A stretch of 64,000 nucleotides of DNA, from positions 10,410,327 to 10,474,326 of the forward strand of contig LR746272.1 in NCBI GenBank assembly GCA_902729315.2, read 5' to 3'. This document shows positions 1-12,177 of this stretch, piece by piece. Below the pieces are notes generated by a model that was not told the origin of the DNA, did no database searches, and was given only the letters and a program-made list of their open reading frames with translations. The translations under genes and the position numbers were made by a program. Source of the DNA: Spirodela intermedia (lineage: Eukaryota; Streptophyta; Magnoliopsida; Alismatales; Araceae). Positions within the stretch are counted from its first letter, which is position 1. Every line of letters begins with the position of its first letter.

Positions 1-634
1 AGGTAAATCAAGTTTGCAACATCTACTTTTAACCTTTAATTTATTTATCAATCGCCTCCGGTTTCCGATATCTACTTTTAAAAGCTTAGTTCTGATTTAT
101 CAACTCAGTTTGGGCTGCCTTCCCCCACCGAAAGAACTTGAACATAGAAAATAGTCAATCCAACCAGATCCAAAACAAGACAGACCAGTCTCATCAGTAG
201 GGGGAGATCAAATTATATATCTGTTGTAATCTATTAAATTTCCCGGTCAAATGCGCTTCTAACGAAACTTTAAATCACCATTGTTCCACAACCGCATAAC
301 GGCATCCTCAATACGCCTATCGGAACACTATATCCCCTATGAAGATGCAACTTTTCCGCTTACTCTATCATTCTCAAATCTTTAGCACCTCGTTCAAAAG
401 ACGAATCTTCTGATTGATCTCTCAATCGGACAAGTATAGATTTTGGGAGCACAGGACAACATGTAGATACAAACATTTAAGAAAATTAAAGAGGAAGAAG
501 ACGCGGGACACAGACGAGGACGGTAATCATAAAAAAAATCCTGAAAAAGCTAAAATTGAATGGGATAAATAAACCAGAATACACCACTTTAGGAACCAAC
601 AGAGCATCTCAAACGGGACAAATCGGGCTTCTAC
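1..634 (-). other. Putative intron or 3' side of the DUF3143 gene
   Basis: This stretch lies downstream of the splice donor at 634/635 on the minus strand. I searched its minus strand for the conserved tail of the DUF3143 family and did not find it, so the next exon probably lies beyond the left edge. No other gene is supported here. Confidence 0.35.
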
Positions 635-1032
635 CTTATAGAGAGATCCGTGATGTCGAGGGAGAGCTGGGCGTGCCAATTGGGCTTCTCGACGAACCAG
701 ACGGCCCTGTCCTCCCTGCTCTGATAGAAGCCCAGGCTTTTGAGCCACGCCTCTACGCAGGGAAGGCTGTGGGAGTAGAGAGGTTTCTTCTTGTCTGGGA
801 GCTTCTTAAGCCACTCCTCCTCCGTGGTAGAGAGTTCGGCAGAGGGCGAGGATCGAACCGGAACCACTTGCTTCCTCCGCCTCTGGAAGTTCCCTACGGA
901 TTGCGGACGCGGGGAAGATTGAAAGAAATGAGCAGGGCATAAGGTGTGGAGACGGCAGGAGAAGGCGCAGAGCGACGACGGTCTGCCTAAGAGATCCGGC
1001 CTGAAAGATTTGGAGATCGACATGGCGCGCAT
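635..1032 (-). CDS. Chloroplast-targeted DUF3143 protein, first exon (partial gene)
   Basis: The exon encodes about 132 residues. The first 50 or so are rich in Ser, Arg and Phe with few acidic residues, as in a chloroplast transit peptide. The mature part starts near KKKPLYSHSLPCVEAWLKSL and continues through FYQSREDRAVWFVEKPNW and LSLDITDLSIR, which matches the DUF3143 domain of cyanobacteria and plastids. The function of that family is not established. The exon ends inside an AGR codon at a GT donor (revcomp AG|gtagaa), and the family normally continues with about 35 more residues, so the gene is cut by the window edge. Translation could start at either of two nearby Met codons, at 1032 or 1023; I took the outer one. 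Family assignment comes from memory of homologues and the transit peptide is inferred. Confidence 0.72.
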
Positions 1033-1595
1033 TATAATTTGATTCCGTATAAACTAGACAGGGGAACGTAGAGGGAGAGAGAGAAATGAGGGGGGATAGA
1101 AAGAGGATAAAGGGGGAAAGGTCTCCTGTAGAGCCAGGTTGATGTTCCAGTAGTCCAGCGGAACATATTACGAATTTTAAACATTCAAATTAATCGATAC
1201 TACCTCTCCCTTTCGGATGGTCCACCACTAAAACAAAAGTAAGCGTACCTTAAACGCCGACGACGAAGGCATCCTACTACCCCCAACCCACAGCGTCCTC
1301 ATGGCGGAGGGGCAGGCGGCGAGGTCTGGTTTTTCTATCTCCTCCATTCCACTATTTTCTTCCTCATCAGCACGACTAAGACGACGATCATCAGTGCGGT
1401 ACGCACACGCCGCCGCCACCCAGACCTTTCACGGTCTGTTCCCAACTGTGTTCTCCACCAGCACGCGGGGGGACTGCGAAGCGCCTAAGGCTCCTCGCCC
1501 GGGCAAACGTTCCATGTGCCCACCTCGCTGAGGTAGACCGAGCCATCCTGCTGAAATCTGACGCATCTGTAGGCCGGAAAATCCAGGCGGGGGAC
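1033..1595. other. Intergenic, 5' side of DUF3143 gene
   Basis: A GA-rich patch (about 1071-1086) lies just upstream of the DUF3143 start and is probably its leader. The remainder is a GC-rich stretch around 1260-1590 with short overlapping ORFs on both strands and no recognisable protein. Confidence 0.4.
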
Positions 1596-1612
1596 TGTTG
1601 AGACGCTGGCCA
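1596..1612 (+). repeat. LTR-head-like 17-mer shared with 7281
   Basis: The 17 bases starting TGTTGAGACG match the first 17 bases of the LTR at 7281 except at one position. Similarity fades right after, so this is at most a fragment of a related LTR end lying just before the gag relic. Confidence 0.4.
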
Positions 1613-1679
1613 ACTGCCACCGGCTGCCTCCGGAAATATGGACGCGACGTAGGTTGAACCTATTGTTCAACAGCAAGAA

Positions 1680-2115
1680 CCCAGACATGCGGGTATTTAG
1701 AGTGGAGATGTAGTTCCGGTACACTGCGGAACTAGGGGATCTGATATCCAGAGTGATACAAAATATGCTAGAGGAAATACTGGAAGGGACCTTCCTAAAA
1801 GGGCTTCGCAAAGACACCCAAGTGGAGGTATATGTGCTCAGCTCTACTGGACTAGAGGAGATGATGTCGGCTGCACATAGAGTCGAGTTGAAGATCAACA
1901 CTTTGGCAAAGCTAAGATCTATAGGACGAACGCATGCTACTCGACCAATAGAGTCGGGAGTTCTCAATTACGATACCAAGATGACTAGAGTTCCGAAGGG
2001 CAGCAATTTTCGAAGGGGAGAGGAAGGAGGACCTCGGACAGCTCCTACAACCTTTGTCCATTCAACAACAAGAGACAAAAGGAAGAAGTTGAACCTCAGA
2101 ACAGCCGAAATTTAG
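1680..2115 (+). pseudogene. Ty3/gypsy gag relic
   Basis: The open stretch 1753-2115 reads MLEEILEGTFLKGLRK, then EVYVLSSTGLEEMMSAAHRVE, which resembles the C-terminal half of the gag of plant Ty3/gypsy chromoviruses (family pattern: a segment ending in GL-(R/K), then LEEMM and a basic tail). It ends at a TAG at 2113 and lacks the N-terminal gag half and a zinc knuckle. It probably belongs to the same degraded element as the pol relic at 5.4-7.3 kb, but about 3 kb of unrelated AT-rich DNA separates them. Confidence 0.6.
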
Positions 2116-5100
2116 GCATGCAAGGCCCTAAAGACTATTTTTTCTTCAATGATAAGTTTTCTCCAAGTCATTAGTGCCACTAGGAGCTCCATTTATTATT
2201 CGTATTGGCCGATTATGACTTTCTGCCCACACTCAATGAGACAGAAGCTGATAACCCCGACATACAAGGCGAAGAGGGATCACTGACCACTTTGAAGGTT
2301 TCCTTAAACTATTTAGCATTCGGGATGTGTCCTCGGACTCTTTAAGTTATGAGGGCACTCACTTGTGCCGATGCCTCTATTCGCCTACCATGTGCTGCTG
2401 CTACACATGCCACGTTGTGCCGCTGCACTCGTTGAGCGACCTTGGCATGCCGTCGTGCGCATGCGCGCATGCCTTTGGCATGTGGCAAGGTTATGCTACT
2501 GGAACCTCATGCCAACAAATTGGGGGTCATGATAAATGCCCCATCAACATTTTTCAGAAGCTCCTTTGTAGGTTTCCTAAACATTCTTCGATAATATTTT
2601 AGTTTACGATAAAACTTTAGAATATTACCTTGTAGATGTCATTGGCTTCAACACTTATATTAGAAAATTTATTTATAAATTATTTTTGAATGAATGATTA
2701 AATATTAATCAAACAATCAACATACATCTTCATTATTTACATCACAAGTTAAATATTTTTAACAAATATTTAAATTATACAAAGTGATGATGCTTAGAGC
2801 TGATCCAGCAGTTGCGATGGGTGTGGGAGATCCCTCAAATGGGTCAGTGGAATTCCAAACAGCCCGAAAGAGGGAGAGCAAGGGTTACAGGTCCCCACAT
2901 GGAAGGTCTCATGGATGCTCTGAGCATGAGTTGCCCATCTCCCCGCCCTTCCTGGATCAAGGCAGCGGCAGCAGCTCAGAGATCCGTTGCAGCAGAATAC
3001 CCTCGGTGACCCTTCCACCGAGCTTCCATTACTCGCCGTAATACCTCCCCCGTCCTCATAGGGAGAGACGGCTATCAGTAGAATCACGTTTAAGAAACAA
3101 AAATAAAATAAATTCAATACTCATAAACATACCCATTTATTGGATTGAGACTAAGTTACCTCCACTAGAACGATGATAACTTGAGAATGATATATTATTT
3201 ACCATGATATTTTCAGTGCAACTGCACGATTATATACAATGTACAAATAACACAATAGTTTCTTATTAAAATGATTTTTTATATTAATTAAAATTAATTA
3301 TTTGTGTTTAATGAGTCACACCCTTTAGATATCTTTTATGAAAAAATAATACATTGCGGTATTCTCGAAATATAAGTACAAAATAACATGTGTTAACATA
3401 TGTGACGAAGTCTCATGTATATTCTTTTAAAGTAAAGTTACCAATGAGATTTGAACACAACACATGAGTACTGTGAAAATAGAAATATTAAAATGAATAA
3501 CATTTAAAAAATCAAGGAAACTCAATGTTAGATATAAGATTTGAGCTTAGGAAGTAAGTTATTCGAACATTATACAGACTAAAGTATGAGCAAAATTTGA
3601 AATCGAGACCACTATAGCGACACCGTGGAAAGCTGATCAAATATTTTAAAAAAATCACATGATAAATGACTGAAGCAAGAGTCAATATTTGGTCCTACAT
3701 AGCAGCTAAATTGGATTGTTTGTATGACGTCATCAAGGAAGTGAAGAAGTTTCCATCATATAACATGTATAATAGCACATCATAATCTTACATAGAGAAA
3801 ATGACATAGTAAAACGACAAACTTTAACTTAATTTTAAAAGCAAGATTGTCTATTGAAATATCAGAAATCTCTAAAAAGAAAACTTTGAAGATCATATGT
3901 GGGAGACAGACATTTTGAAGTAAGGAAGAACTCAAAATTAGTCTCACATATCTTAGACAATAACATGTCACTATAATTTGTGGACAAAATGACAAGTTCA
4001 AATATAGTATCCTAATTCAATCTTAAAGACAAATATGTATGTTGATAAATTCAAAATCTACATATATATTATCAATGACAGCCTACATGAGAGCAAAAGA
4101 TTTGAGTTGAAGTCTGATCAAAGGTCAGAAGTATGGATTTTAGATGGTAACTCATCAACATAATGTGTGGACTGAAGACAAGTCAAATAATCTCTTCTTA
4201 TCAAGACCTTGAAAGAGAAAAAAATTATTAATTAGTTAAAAATCTCCAAATAAGATATCATGGAAAACAAACACAAGAGTAGAAAGCTTGGAACCAAAAA
4301 GTAGCTAAAGGTTATTGGTGTGCCACTGAAACAATGAAATATTTCAAACTCATATCATCATTTTAAGATGCTGAAATGATATAGATACATTAGAATGTAA
4401 AGAGGACAAGCTGAAGATAAACCAAAGGTAACGATGAATGAATAAAACTTTCATTAAAATCATTCACTCAAGCTTGAGGAAAAAATTATACTCAATCCCT
4501 ATATAGTAAAGCATTCATTCATCTCAAAGAAAAAATTCAAAATTTATTTTATTCATTTATTTACGATAATCTATGAATCAACTAATTGAGCTAAAGGTTG
4601 CCTCTCTCCATTAAGCCCTAATATAACTTAAGTGGTGAGTAGAGAGAGTTAAGCTAAGGCGTGAGATGTTGAGAGCAAGAAATTATCTGTGAAACATGTT
4701 ATTTTCTAAAGATAATTATGTATTGACTTAGGCACATGGTGTTGAGAGTCAAAATCTATTAGTGAGGGAGTAGATCTCTATAGAGATCAAATAATGATGT
4801 TTGAGAGAGCTGATCTTATAAAGTCAATTGTTTTTCATAAGGATCCTCTAGGACAGAACATTGTCCAAAGAAGGGTGAATCAATACAAAAACTTATTTTC
4901 ATAGTTATGAGTGAGAGAGATAGATCATAGTGATCTCATGACGAAAAAAAAGACTTAAATGAATTTACATATAGACTCAAAGAACTATGTTAGAATATGT
5001 GTTGTCACATGTACACACAAAGAAAACAAAAAATATAATAGAAAAATATAAAAAACTAATTCACCCCCTCCCTCTTGATATTTCACTTAGTCACATCAAA

Positions 5101-5429
5101 CTCAACCACACGTCACCTAGATCTTTCAACTCTTCCAAGAGGATCAATTAATAACTAACCCCTAGAAGTGCTCATTCAAGCAACTTTGAATTGCCTACCT
5201 TGGACATTAGATCACATTGAAAAAAGTTTGTGGATCTAAAAAAAGCAGTGGCAATACTACAATGACCTTCCCTAATCACTCTCTATGAACTCTATGGATT
5301 TATTGACCTCACATACTACTACCAACACTCATTAATGAATATGGAACTAAGGCATAAAGTCTGATATAGCATATAAAAAGGAAAGCTTCACCATCTTAAG
5401 GTCGTGCTGATGACAATCCCCATATTCTC
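2116..5429. other. AT-rich repeat-derived DNA without a gene
   Basis: Mostly 30% GC or less, with stops in all frames. A GC-rich island at about 2785-3075 carries overlapping short ORFs on both strands that I do not recognise. The stretch 4250-5090 ends in an A-rich tract followed by CACCCCCTCCCTCTTG, a pattern common at the ends of plant copia LTRs, but no partner LTR is visible. Confidence 0.4.
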
Positions 5430-7280
5430 ACTTTCCAATTTCTCTTCATCTTTTAGAATTGGAAGTAGATGCCTTTGGGAGAGGCATGAGGGCCATTTTA
5501 ATGTAGCAACAAAAGTTGATTGGCTACTTCAGCCATGCTTTATCTACTTGGGAAAAATATAAATTAGTATATGAGAAGGAGCTGATAACCATCCTCTTGG
5601 CGACACTAAAGTGAAAGCATTATCTATTAGGACAAAAAATCATCATCTTTACTGATTACAAAAGTTTGCAATAAATTTTAGAGCAACAATAAGTGAATCA
5701 TAAATGATTGTCAAAGATCCTTAGCTTTAACTTCAAAATCAAATTCAAGCTAGGATCTTAAACAACAATGACTGATGCTCTATCACAGCACCAAATAGAG
5801 TGTGGCTTCTATTTACATAATTATCCTAACCTAAATTATTAGACCTAGATCAAATCCTTCAAGAAGTTCCAGTAGAACCTCAATTGTGGCAGATCAAAGA
5901 GGAACTCTTACAACACCCCAAACAATGGTTGAATTACACAATCTAACAAGGATAACTATTTTTCAAAGTACATTTAATGATCTCTTAGAATTCAACCCTC
6001 ATTCTGAGTCTCCTACGAGAATTTCATGACTCGATAATAGAGGGGGCATTCAGGATTGTTACACACTTATATGCAAATTAGCAAGAATGTTTGATGGCGA
6101 GAAATGAAAGCCCATGTGAAGAATTATGTAGCTGCCTACAAAGTCTATCAAAAAAGAAAAATGAAGGCATTATCTTCAGCTATATTATTACAGTCCCTCT
6201 TAATCCTAAAAAGAATTTGGGCTGAGTTAATAATGGATTTTATAGAAAGACTATCAAATTAAAAAGGATTTAGTATAATTGTAAACATTGTGGACCATCT
6301 GGGCAAGTATGTCTCTTTCTCTTCTCGTTGTTGTCCTTTTTCAATACAAGATATCACACACATCTTTATTTGAGATATCGTTTGACTTCATAGAATTTCA
6401 AAATATGTCATCACTAAGTGAGATCATACTTTTATGAACTCTTTCTAGTGTGAATTATTTCAACTCCAAGGGACCCATTTGTGTCAAACCAATTCCTATT
6501 ACTCACAAATGTACGATCAATCCAAGGTAGTCAATAGGGGATTTTAAACTTACCTTCACTATTTTGTCAAAGATTACCTACATTAGTAGAGCAAATAGTT
6601 GACATGGGTAGAGTATTGGTTCAATATGAATTTCAACATATCTATAGGCACCACTCCCTTCCTAGTAGTCTATGGGCATGCCCCCCTATTCTTCTGAAGT
6701 ATATGGATCAATCCACCATTTCAAGTGAAGTAGATCAGTTCTTGTGGGGATGCAATGCTACCCTTACTCAGCTCAAACAACTTTTCGGACAACCCCAAGC
6801 TCATATGAAGACCCAAATTGATCTGAAACAATGAGACAAATTCACCAAAGGTGATCTTGTATATCTCCATCTTTAACCACATCGGCACACTTTCTTGCCA
6901 CGACGACCATTCGTGAAGTTGGTCCGTAAATTTTTCAGCTCATTCAAGGAATTCTAACATATTGGGCAGGTGGCGTATTGGTTAGATCTTCTAGTAGACT
7001 TCATCATTCATTCAGTCTTTCATATCTCACAACTTAAAAGAGCCATTGCCTTGACTCTACCTGGGTCAGTCGAATTGTTATAAATCAATGAAGACCATGT
7101 TTGGACTACACAACCATCCCAAGTACTAGGAAGCTGACATGAGTATTTTGGGCCTCAGGTGATGATTCGATGGGGACGCCTATCACCAATAGAAGCTACA
7201 TGAGAGTCAGTAAGAGCAATCCATCACAAATACCCCGAGTTTTACCTTGTAGACAAGGTGAAGCTCATTAGGGGGAGTAG
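5430..7280 (+). pseudogene. Ty3/gypsy chromovirus pol relic (RNase H, integrase, chromodomain)
   Basis: Conceptual translation, with many stops and shifts, gives the usual order. RNase H: LEVDAFGRGMRAIL (about 5460), FSHALSTWEKYKLVYEKEL (about 5538) and TDALSQ (about 5770), the DALS(R/Q) end of gypsy RNase H. Integrase core: MDFIERLSN then IVNIVDHLGKYVSF (about 6234-6320). A C-terminal HISQLKR segment (about 7027) follows. A chromodomain-like tail, VMIRWGRLSPIEAT then YPEFYLVDKVKL (about 7161-7265), marks a chromovirus. The element is long dead. An LTR follows directly. Confidence 0.8.
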
Positions 7281-7743
7281 TGTTGAGACGTTGGCCACCA
7301 TACCCCACCCACATGGGCAGTGATCCCTAAAGACTGGCAGCCATCCCACTAATGACCCAGTAACTGAAAGCGTCCCCGATGGTTTATCGACAAGGGAGGT
7401 CTTTAACGGACTCGCGACTAGATAAGAGGGAGACTGCGGATCGAAGGGGAACAGTCGAACGAACGGCCTAATTAAACTAGAGGCGGGTACATGGGTACGA
7501 GGGGGGTCGGCCCAAATGAGGACGACGCTGAGTAGCAAAATACAAAAATGGATGGGAAAAGAAGGGGGAAGGAAATATAAACATACCACAGCTCTCGTTC
7601 CAAAGCGTCATAGAAGAATCGAGCCTGTAATCTCCAGACGGAGAGAGGAGAGTAGCCTTCTCGAATTTCGACTTCCCTAAAGGGTCGCATACTCCTTCGG
7701 AAGTTTAGTGTTACTCTGTTCACAAGAATCTCAATCAATTACA
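7281..7743 (+). mobile_element. 3' LTR of the gypsy chromovirus relic
   Basis: It starts with TGTTGAGACG immediately after the chromodomain tail and a short GGGGGAG polypurine tract, as a 3' LTR should. A TATAAACAT box occurs near 7576 and I place the 3' end at ATTACA (7743). About 463 bp. No full 5' LTR is visible, so the right end is approximate. Confidence 0.6.
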
Positions 7744-8282
7744 GTCTGATTTCCTTTGAAAGGCCTCTATTTGGGACCTGGTAGAACGAAGAGCGCCAGT
7801 TACCAGACTCTGGAACACGACGGTCAGCCTCCGGATGAAAGGCTCAAGAATCGTCCTCGGAGGGTTGCTGAATTTGCTGATCTTCAACCCCTCTGCTTCA
7901 CCGGCTCCCGCACCTCAGCCTCATTCGCGGAAGCGTCCACGCCGGAGAAGAAGGTAGGAGGGACGCCGTACGCACACCGGTGCAGAGCGGGGTTAATGAT
8001 CCGAGCTTGCAATCGCCGATCACAGGGCCCGATGAGTCGCCAGAGATGGTTCCCCAGCGTTGGCCGGTGGAAAGAGAACAAGATGGAAGAGACCAGGGAG
8101 ATGAAGCGCCATCGCCATGCCGGCGTCGTCGTCCAAGCACCAGTGAGATCGTCTAGCCTCACCGTGAAAACACAGCTTCTCTGCTGCACATTGAGCTGTC
8201 GATAGGCGATAAAACATGATCTATAATTTTAGGGTTAAATAAAAAAATGGGTTTAAGGGGGGGTGGGGTGAGGAAATTGCGT

Positions 8283-8290
8283 ATTCCCGC
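8283..8290 (+). promoter_or_regulatory. E2F-type site ATTCCCGC
   Basis: It matches the plant E2F consensus WTTSSCSS, 175 bases before the Treslin ATG. A second match lies 42 bases further on. Plant DNA-replication genes are commonly E2F targets, so the placement fits the encoded protein. Binding is inferred. Confidence 0.5.
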
Positions 8291-8331
8291 GCTTCTCTGC
8301 CGCCAACATTCAAAAATCACGATCTGGCCCT

Positions 8332-8339
8332 TTTCCCGC
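8332..8339 (+). promoter_or_regulatory. E2F-type site TTTCCCGC
   Basis: A canonical TTTCCCGC E2F/DP motif, 126 bases before the start codon of the replication gene. Confidence 0.55.
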
Positions 8340-8464
8340 TCTCCTGCCAGGATGCCGGTGCACGTTAGCTGCCATCGGCGTATCATCGCAGAGAGAGAGA
8401 GATAAACGAGTTGCCAAGGAGAGAGAGAGAGGGATCGAAATCCTCTCTCTGCCGGCGGGAGAGG

Positions 8465-11400
8465 ATGGATCCATCGCAGACGCGCCGCGTGGTCCTCCTG
8501 GTCGATCTCCACCCGCTCCTCACAATCCAAGATCCCGCGCAGTACGCCGCCGCCGTCCTCGCCGCCGCCCGGAGACTCCTCGCCTTCCATCCGCTCTCAG
8601 ATACCCTTTTTGCTTGCAAGCCCTTCTTCTCGTCTCTCTCCCCTCTCCTCTCTACCTCGTGGATCCACCGCCTCTTCGGCAAGTCCGCGGCCTTTCTCTC
8701 CTTTGATCGTCCTTCCGGGACTCTCAAGTCTCTCTCCCTTATCCTCTCTTCTGTGTCGTCTAATTCTTCGGCTTGTGATGGTGACATCATTGGGCACCTC
8801 GGCTTGCCCCGTGCTTCCCTGATGAGCGAATCACTGTTCCAGCTTGCCTATGACTGCACGTGGGAGCCTCGGGCGGACAGCTCGACAGGTAAGAATGGGA
8901 TCTCTCCCGTTCGGTCGAATATGATTGTGATGTTCTCGCCTCTGCCGCAATCCTTTAAGTGCTTGGCACAATTTTTAGAAGTGAGCGTCGATGACAAGAT
9001 TATGTCGAACATCAACGAGTTTCAAGCTAAATTCATTAGTAGTTTCTGTTCGGTGAATGAGCTCTTTATCTCCAGAGATGTGCATTTCACTTGGCTTCAT
9101 GTTGATCTTGATTCGGAGCAATTTGTTGAAGCGCCGCATAAACAGTTTATTGAGAAAGGAATTAGGGATGTGGGCTGGAGTTTATGCTCCACAGATGCAG
9201 TCGCATTGGGTGCAGTGTTCATTCCTTTTGGACTGATATACCCTTACATTGGGCATCAATTACCATCAGATTGTGTCGATGCTCTCAGGCGTGGTCGGGC
9301 GGAGTTAAGTTTAGAAGTCTCAGATGTTTGCGGGAAACCACTAGAATGTAAATGCTGCGATCTAGAAGTCCTCATTCCTGGCCTCCAAATGGAAATGGAA
9401 GGCATTTTGGATCTCTTTTCTCAAGATTCTAGAGATATCGCACGAATTCAGCTCAAAGACGTTCTGAGGGTCAATGATCAGTCAAAAGTCCAATCCCAGA
9501 TGCATCCTGCACTTCTACTTCGTGAATTTCCGGGGGAATCAAGAATTGAAAATTTCACTGAGGTTATCCATGAGAAGGCTGACATGTTTTCCCCTGATAA
9601 GGTACTTGAATTGTTTAGTGAAGATGGGGGTGCAGCTGTAGCAGGAAAGCCCATCTGGCAGCTTCTGCTGGCGTTTCTTCATAGAAGACGTTATTGTGCT
9701 TTTGTATCTGTTAACCGTGGCAATGGGCACTCTCTTCTTGGAATTATGATGCCCTTCACTGTCCACTCTGCTATCATGTACATAGTGGACTATTCAAATG
9801 TTGATAGTCGAACGCCGAAACTCAACGACTGGATAAACCTTTTAAGTGTGCTTCCTCCTGAACCTGCAAGAGATAAGAACCATCGGAAAAAGAGAAATAA
9901 GTTCCTAAGTATGCTTCATGATCTCAGTTATGATTGTTTCCGTAAGCATGTATTCGGTCAGAACGGTGATGATAATTTTGAAGTAGGATTGGAGGATTTA
10001 TATTTTGATAATGGATGCGATAATTCAAAGAAGCTTCGATTTTTCCAGTGTTGGATGAAACAGTTCAAGAAATGTAACTATTCCTTTTCGAAAGTCAGTG
10101 ATCCTGAGGTGTTTTCAGATCCAAAAGAAGTAACATCAGAAAGATCAGCGAGCTCACATCATGAAACTACAGTCCTTGTTTCCCCTCTACCTTCCACGGA
10201 AGAGACTCATCAGTTTGCGGATATGAATGAGGAATATTCATCATATGTGTCTCTTCAAAGTTTGGAATCCTTTTCTGAAACTGTTTCCCAGAAGATTGAG
10301 CGTATTCTTAGTTCTGAGAAAGCGGACCTGAGTCTTTTAGCTGAACGTGTTGTCAAATTAGCGGTCCACTATTTCTTTGTTAAGTTTGGGGCCGACGGAA
10401 GTGAGGACCCAGTCTCTATAGGAGACGACTGTACTGCAGTGGTTGCTGCTGAAGTATCAAAGCTGCTTCTCAAGAGGCCTAAGGTTATTGCTGCCAAATA
10501 CAGAAGTTCCAACGCTCCACCGCTACCGTCATGGCCTGCTGTTCCTGATGACGTAAAGAAAGTCAGAGAGTATCCTTTATTTGTAAAACAAGACTTTAAT
10601 TTTCTATTCTTCTATTATTTCACCTTTTCATTTTTCGGTTTTCTTGTACTGCTTAATATATTCTAGACATGAGTTGCAAATTTTGTTTCGAATGGAGATA
10701 CTCCAATCAGAAGTCAGCTCAAGTATAGACGATAACGCCAAGCTGAAGTTTGTAAAGGATATCTGCTTACTCTTGGAAAACATTGAATTTAATCTCCAAG
10801 GAAGTGTGTTTACCGGTGAGAGTCTTATAGACTTTGCTGGAAGGACCATAAAAGCCAGGTAAGCCTAAACCCTCCATTCAAATTCGTTGTCAAGGACTAC
10901 AGCAGTTGCCCCCATCTGCGTTCATAATGATATCCAGTACTCCTACCATTCTTAAAATTAACATTGCAGGTGAAAACAAAAAACGTAGAATATTGTGTTA
11001 GATCAAAACCAGGGTGCGGCCTCAATATCAGGAACCTTCAAACAGTTGATGAATCGTCAAAAGCGCCATGCGAGCAAATCGCAAGGTGGACTATTTAGGA
11101 GAAACACTTAGGGCTCCAATCAGCTTTAAAAGGCGGTTTGAACGAATGGTCAATTTGACAAAGAAATATGCTGGATGTAAGCGTTTTAAGCATGCGCGTG
11201 TATGTATATTTATGTAAAAGATTGAACAAAATAAACTAGAAAGTTTTTGATTGATAGATATATAGTGGGTATTTGGATTTACTATGTAAAAACTGTCACA
11301 CATTTTGTCTAGGGCCAATAATCTATACCAAGGTTGCGTAGATAAGCTAGAAGACCAAGGTTTCTAAGATGGTAGTTCCCCTTCACACTGCGTGGAATTC

Positions 11401-12177
11401 TCGTGCAATCCTTTGCTTCTACCAAATGGCATACTTTGATAGGAAGAAGTTTCAACAATTTTAAACAATATGTATCTGACTCGAAAGTATTAGAAATATT
11501 CACAGCTCGTTGTTTGGAGGTATATAGCTTGGATTGTTTATCCTATGTTAGTCTAAACTATCTTACTATCCGCTTGCAGGTATGCAAATTCTTTGGAACC
11601 CGTCGTTCACAGGATTTTTGCGCAAATGGAATTCTTTTCGTTTGAAGGGGGGGAAGGAGAAGACTCTGTTTCCCTACCCAACAGCAACAGTGGTGAACAA
11701 CATCGGGACAGCGAGGGTGACGCCATCCACAGAGACGGGGGCGGAACCACTGGAAATCCCTCCCCCCGTCGCACAATCTCGACGGACAACTCATCCCAGT
11801 CGCATGAAAACTGCGGAAACACCGCGCCAGACAGTGCCGAAAGCACAGAAACGAGCGTGTTAATGAAGGCTCTAGAAAGAAGGGAAAGGGCCCGCAGATT
11901 CTCTCACTTTACAAGCTGGAGACAGAATTTGCAGAGGGTTTGGGCCCCCAAGCAGGCGAGAAAGGGCAAACCCACCGTGGAACCATCTCACAGATCGTCA
12001 AAGAAGAGGAGACGGCATCTGTCTCGTAAGGACACGGTGTGCGAGACGCCGATGGTGCGTGCTCGGAGTCATTCGCTACGACAGGACGACGGCAGCGGAG
12101 GAACCAACGCACGACCTGGCATTCCTTCGCTTTCCAAGGCTTTATTTACCAGCGAGGATTATACAGAACCGGCGTGA
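8465..12177 (+). CDS. Treslin/TICRR (SLD3)-like DNA replication initiation protein
   Basis: Three exons: 8465-10569, 10667-10858, 11580-12177. They join in frame (2895 nt, 964 aa), each with GT...AG introns. Residues 1-20 (MDPSQTRR then VVLLVDLHPLL) match the start of plant Treslin-like proteins, which carry the Treslin N-terminal domain. A region at about 595-800 spans all three exons; exon 2 gives HELQILFRMEIL and FVKDICLLLENIEFNL, and exon 3 opens RYANSLEPVVHRIFAQM. This corresponds to the conserved Sld3/Treslin domain that in animals and yeast helps load Cdc45. The tail is basic (SSKKRRRH) with a CETP site and ends LSKALF. In the family, CDK-phosphorylated Treslin acts in the nucleus at origin firing. 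I chose the ATG at 8465 because the in-frame ATG at 8411 adds only leader-like GA-encoded residues. Alternative: the last exon could splice at ATG|gtgcgt near 12055, but the downstream frame looks genuine. Confidence 0.85.

Larger units (their letters stand above)
7744..8464 (+). promoter_or_regulatory. Promoter and 5' leader of the Treslin-type gene
   Basis: This stretch separates the gypsy LTR from the replication gene. It contains a telo-box-like TTAGGGTT at 8229-8236, two E2F-type sites (separate entries) and GA-rich leader tracts at about 8389-8402 and 8420-8431. Small ORFs at 7756-8205 and on the opposite strand look like chance ORFs in GC-rich DNA. Confidence 0.45.

Noticed and set aside
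2784-3117. Overlapping ORFs in a GC-rich patch inside AT-rich DNA
   Set aside because: Open on both strands, no recognisable domain; may be a transposon scrap but cannot be supported.
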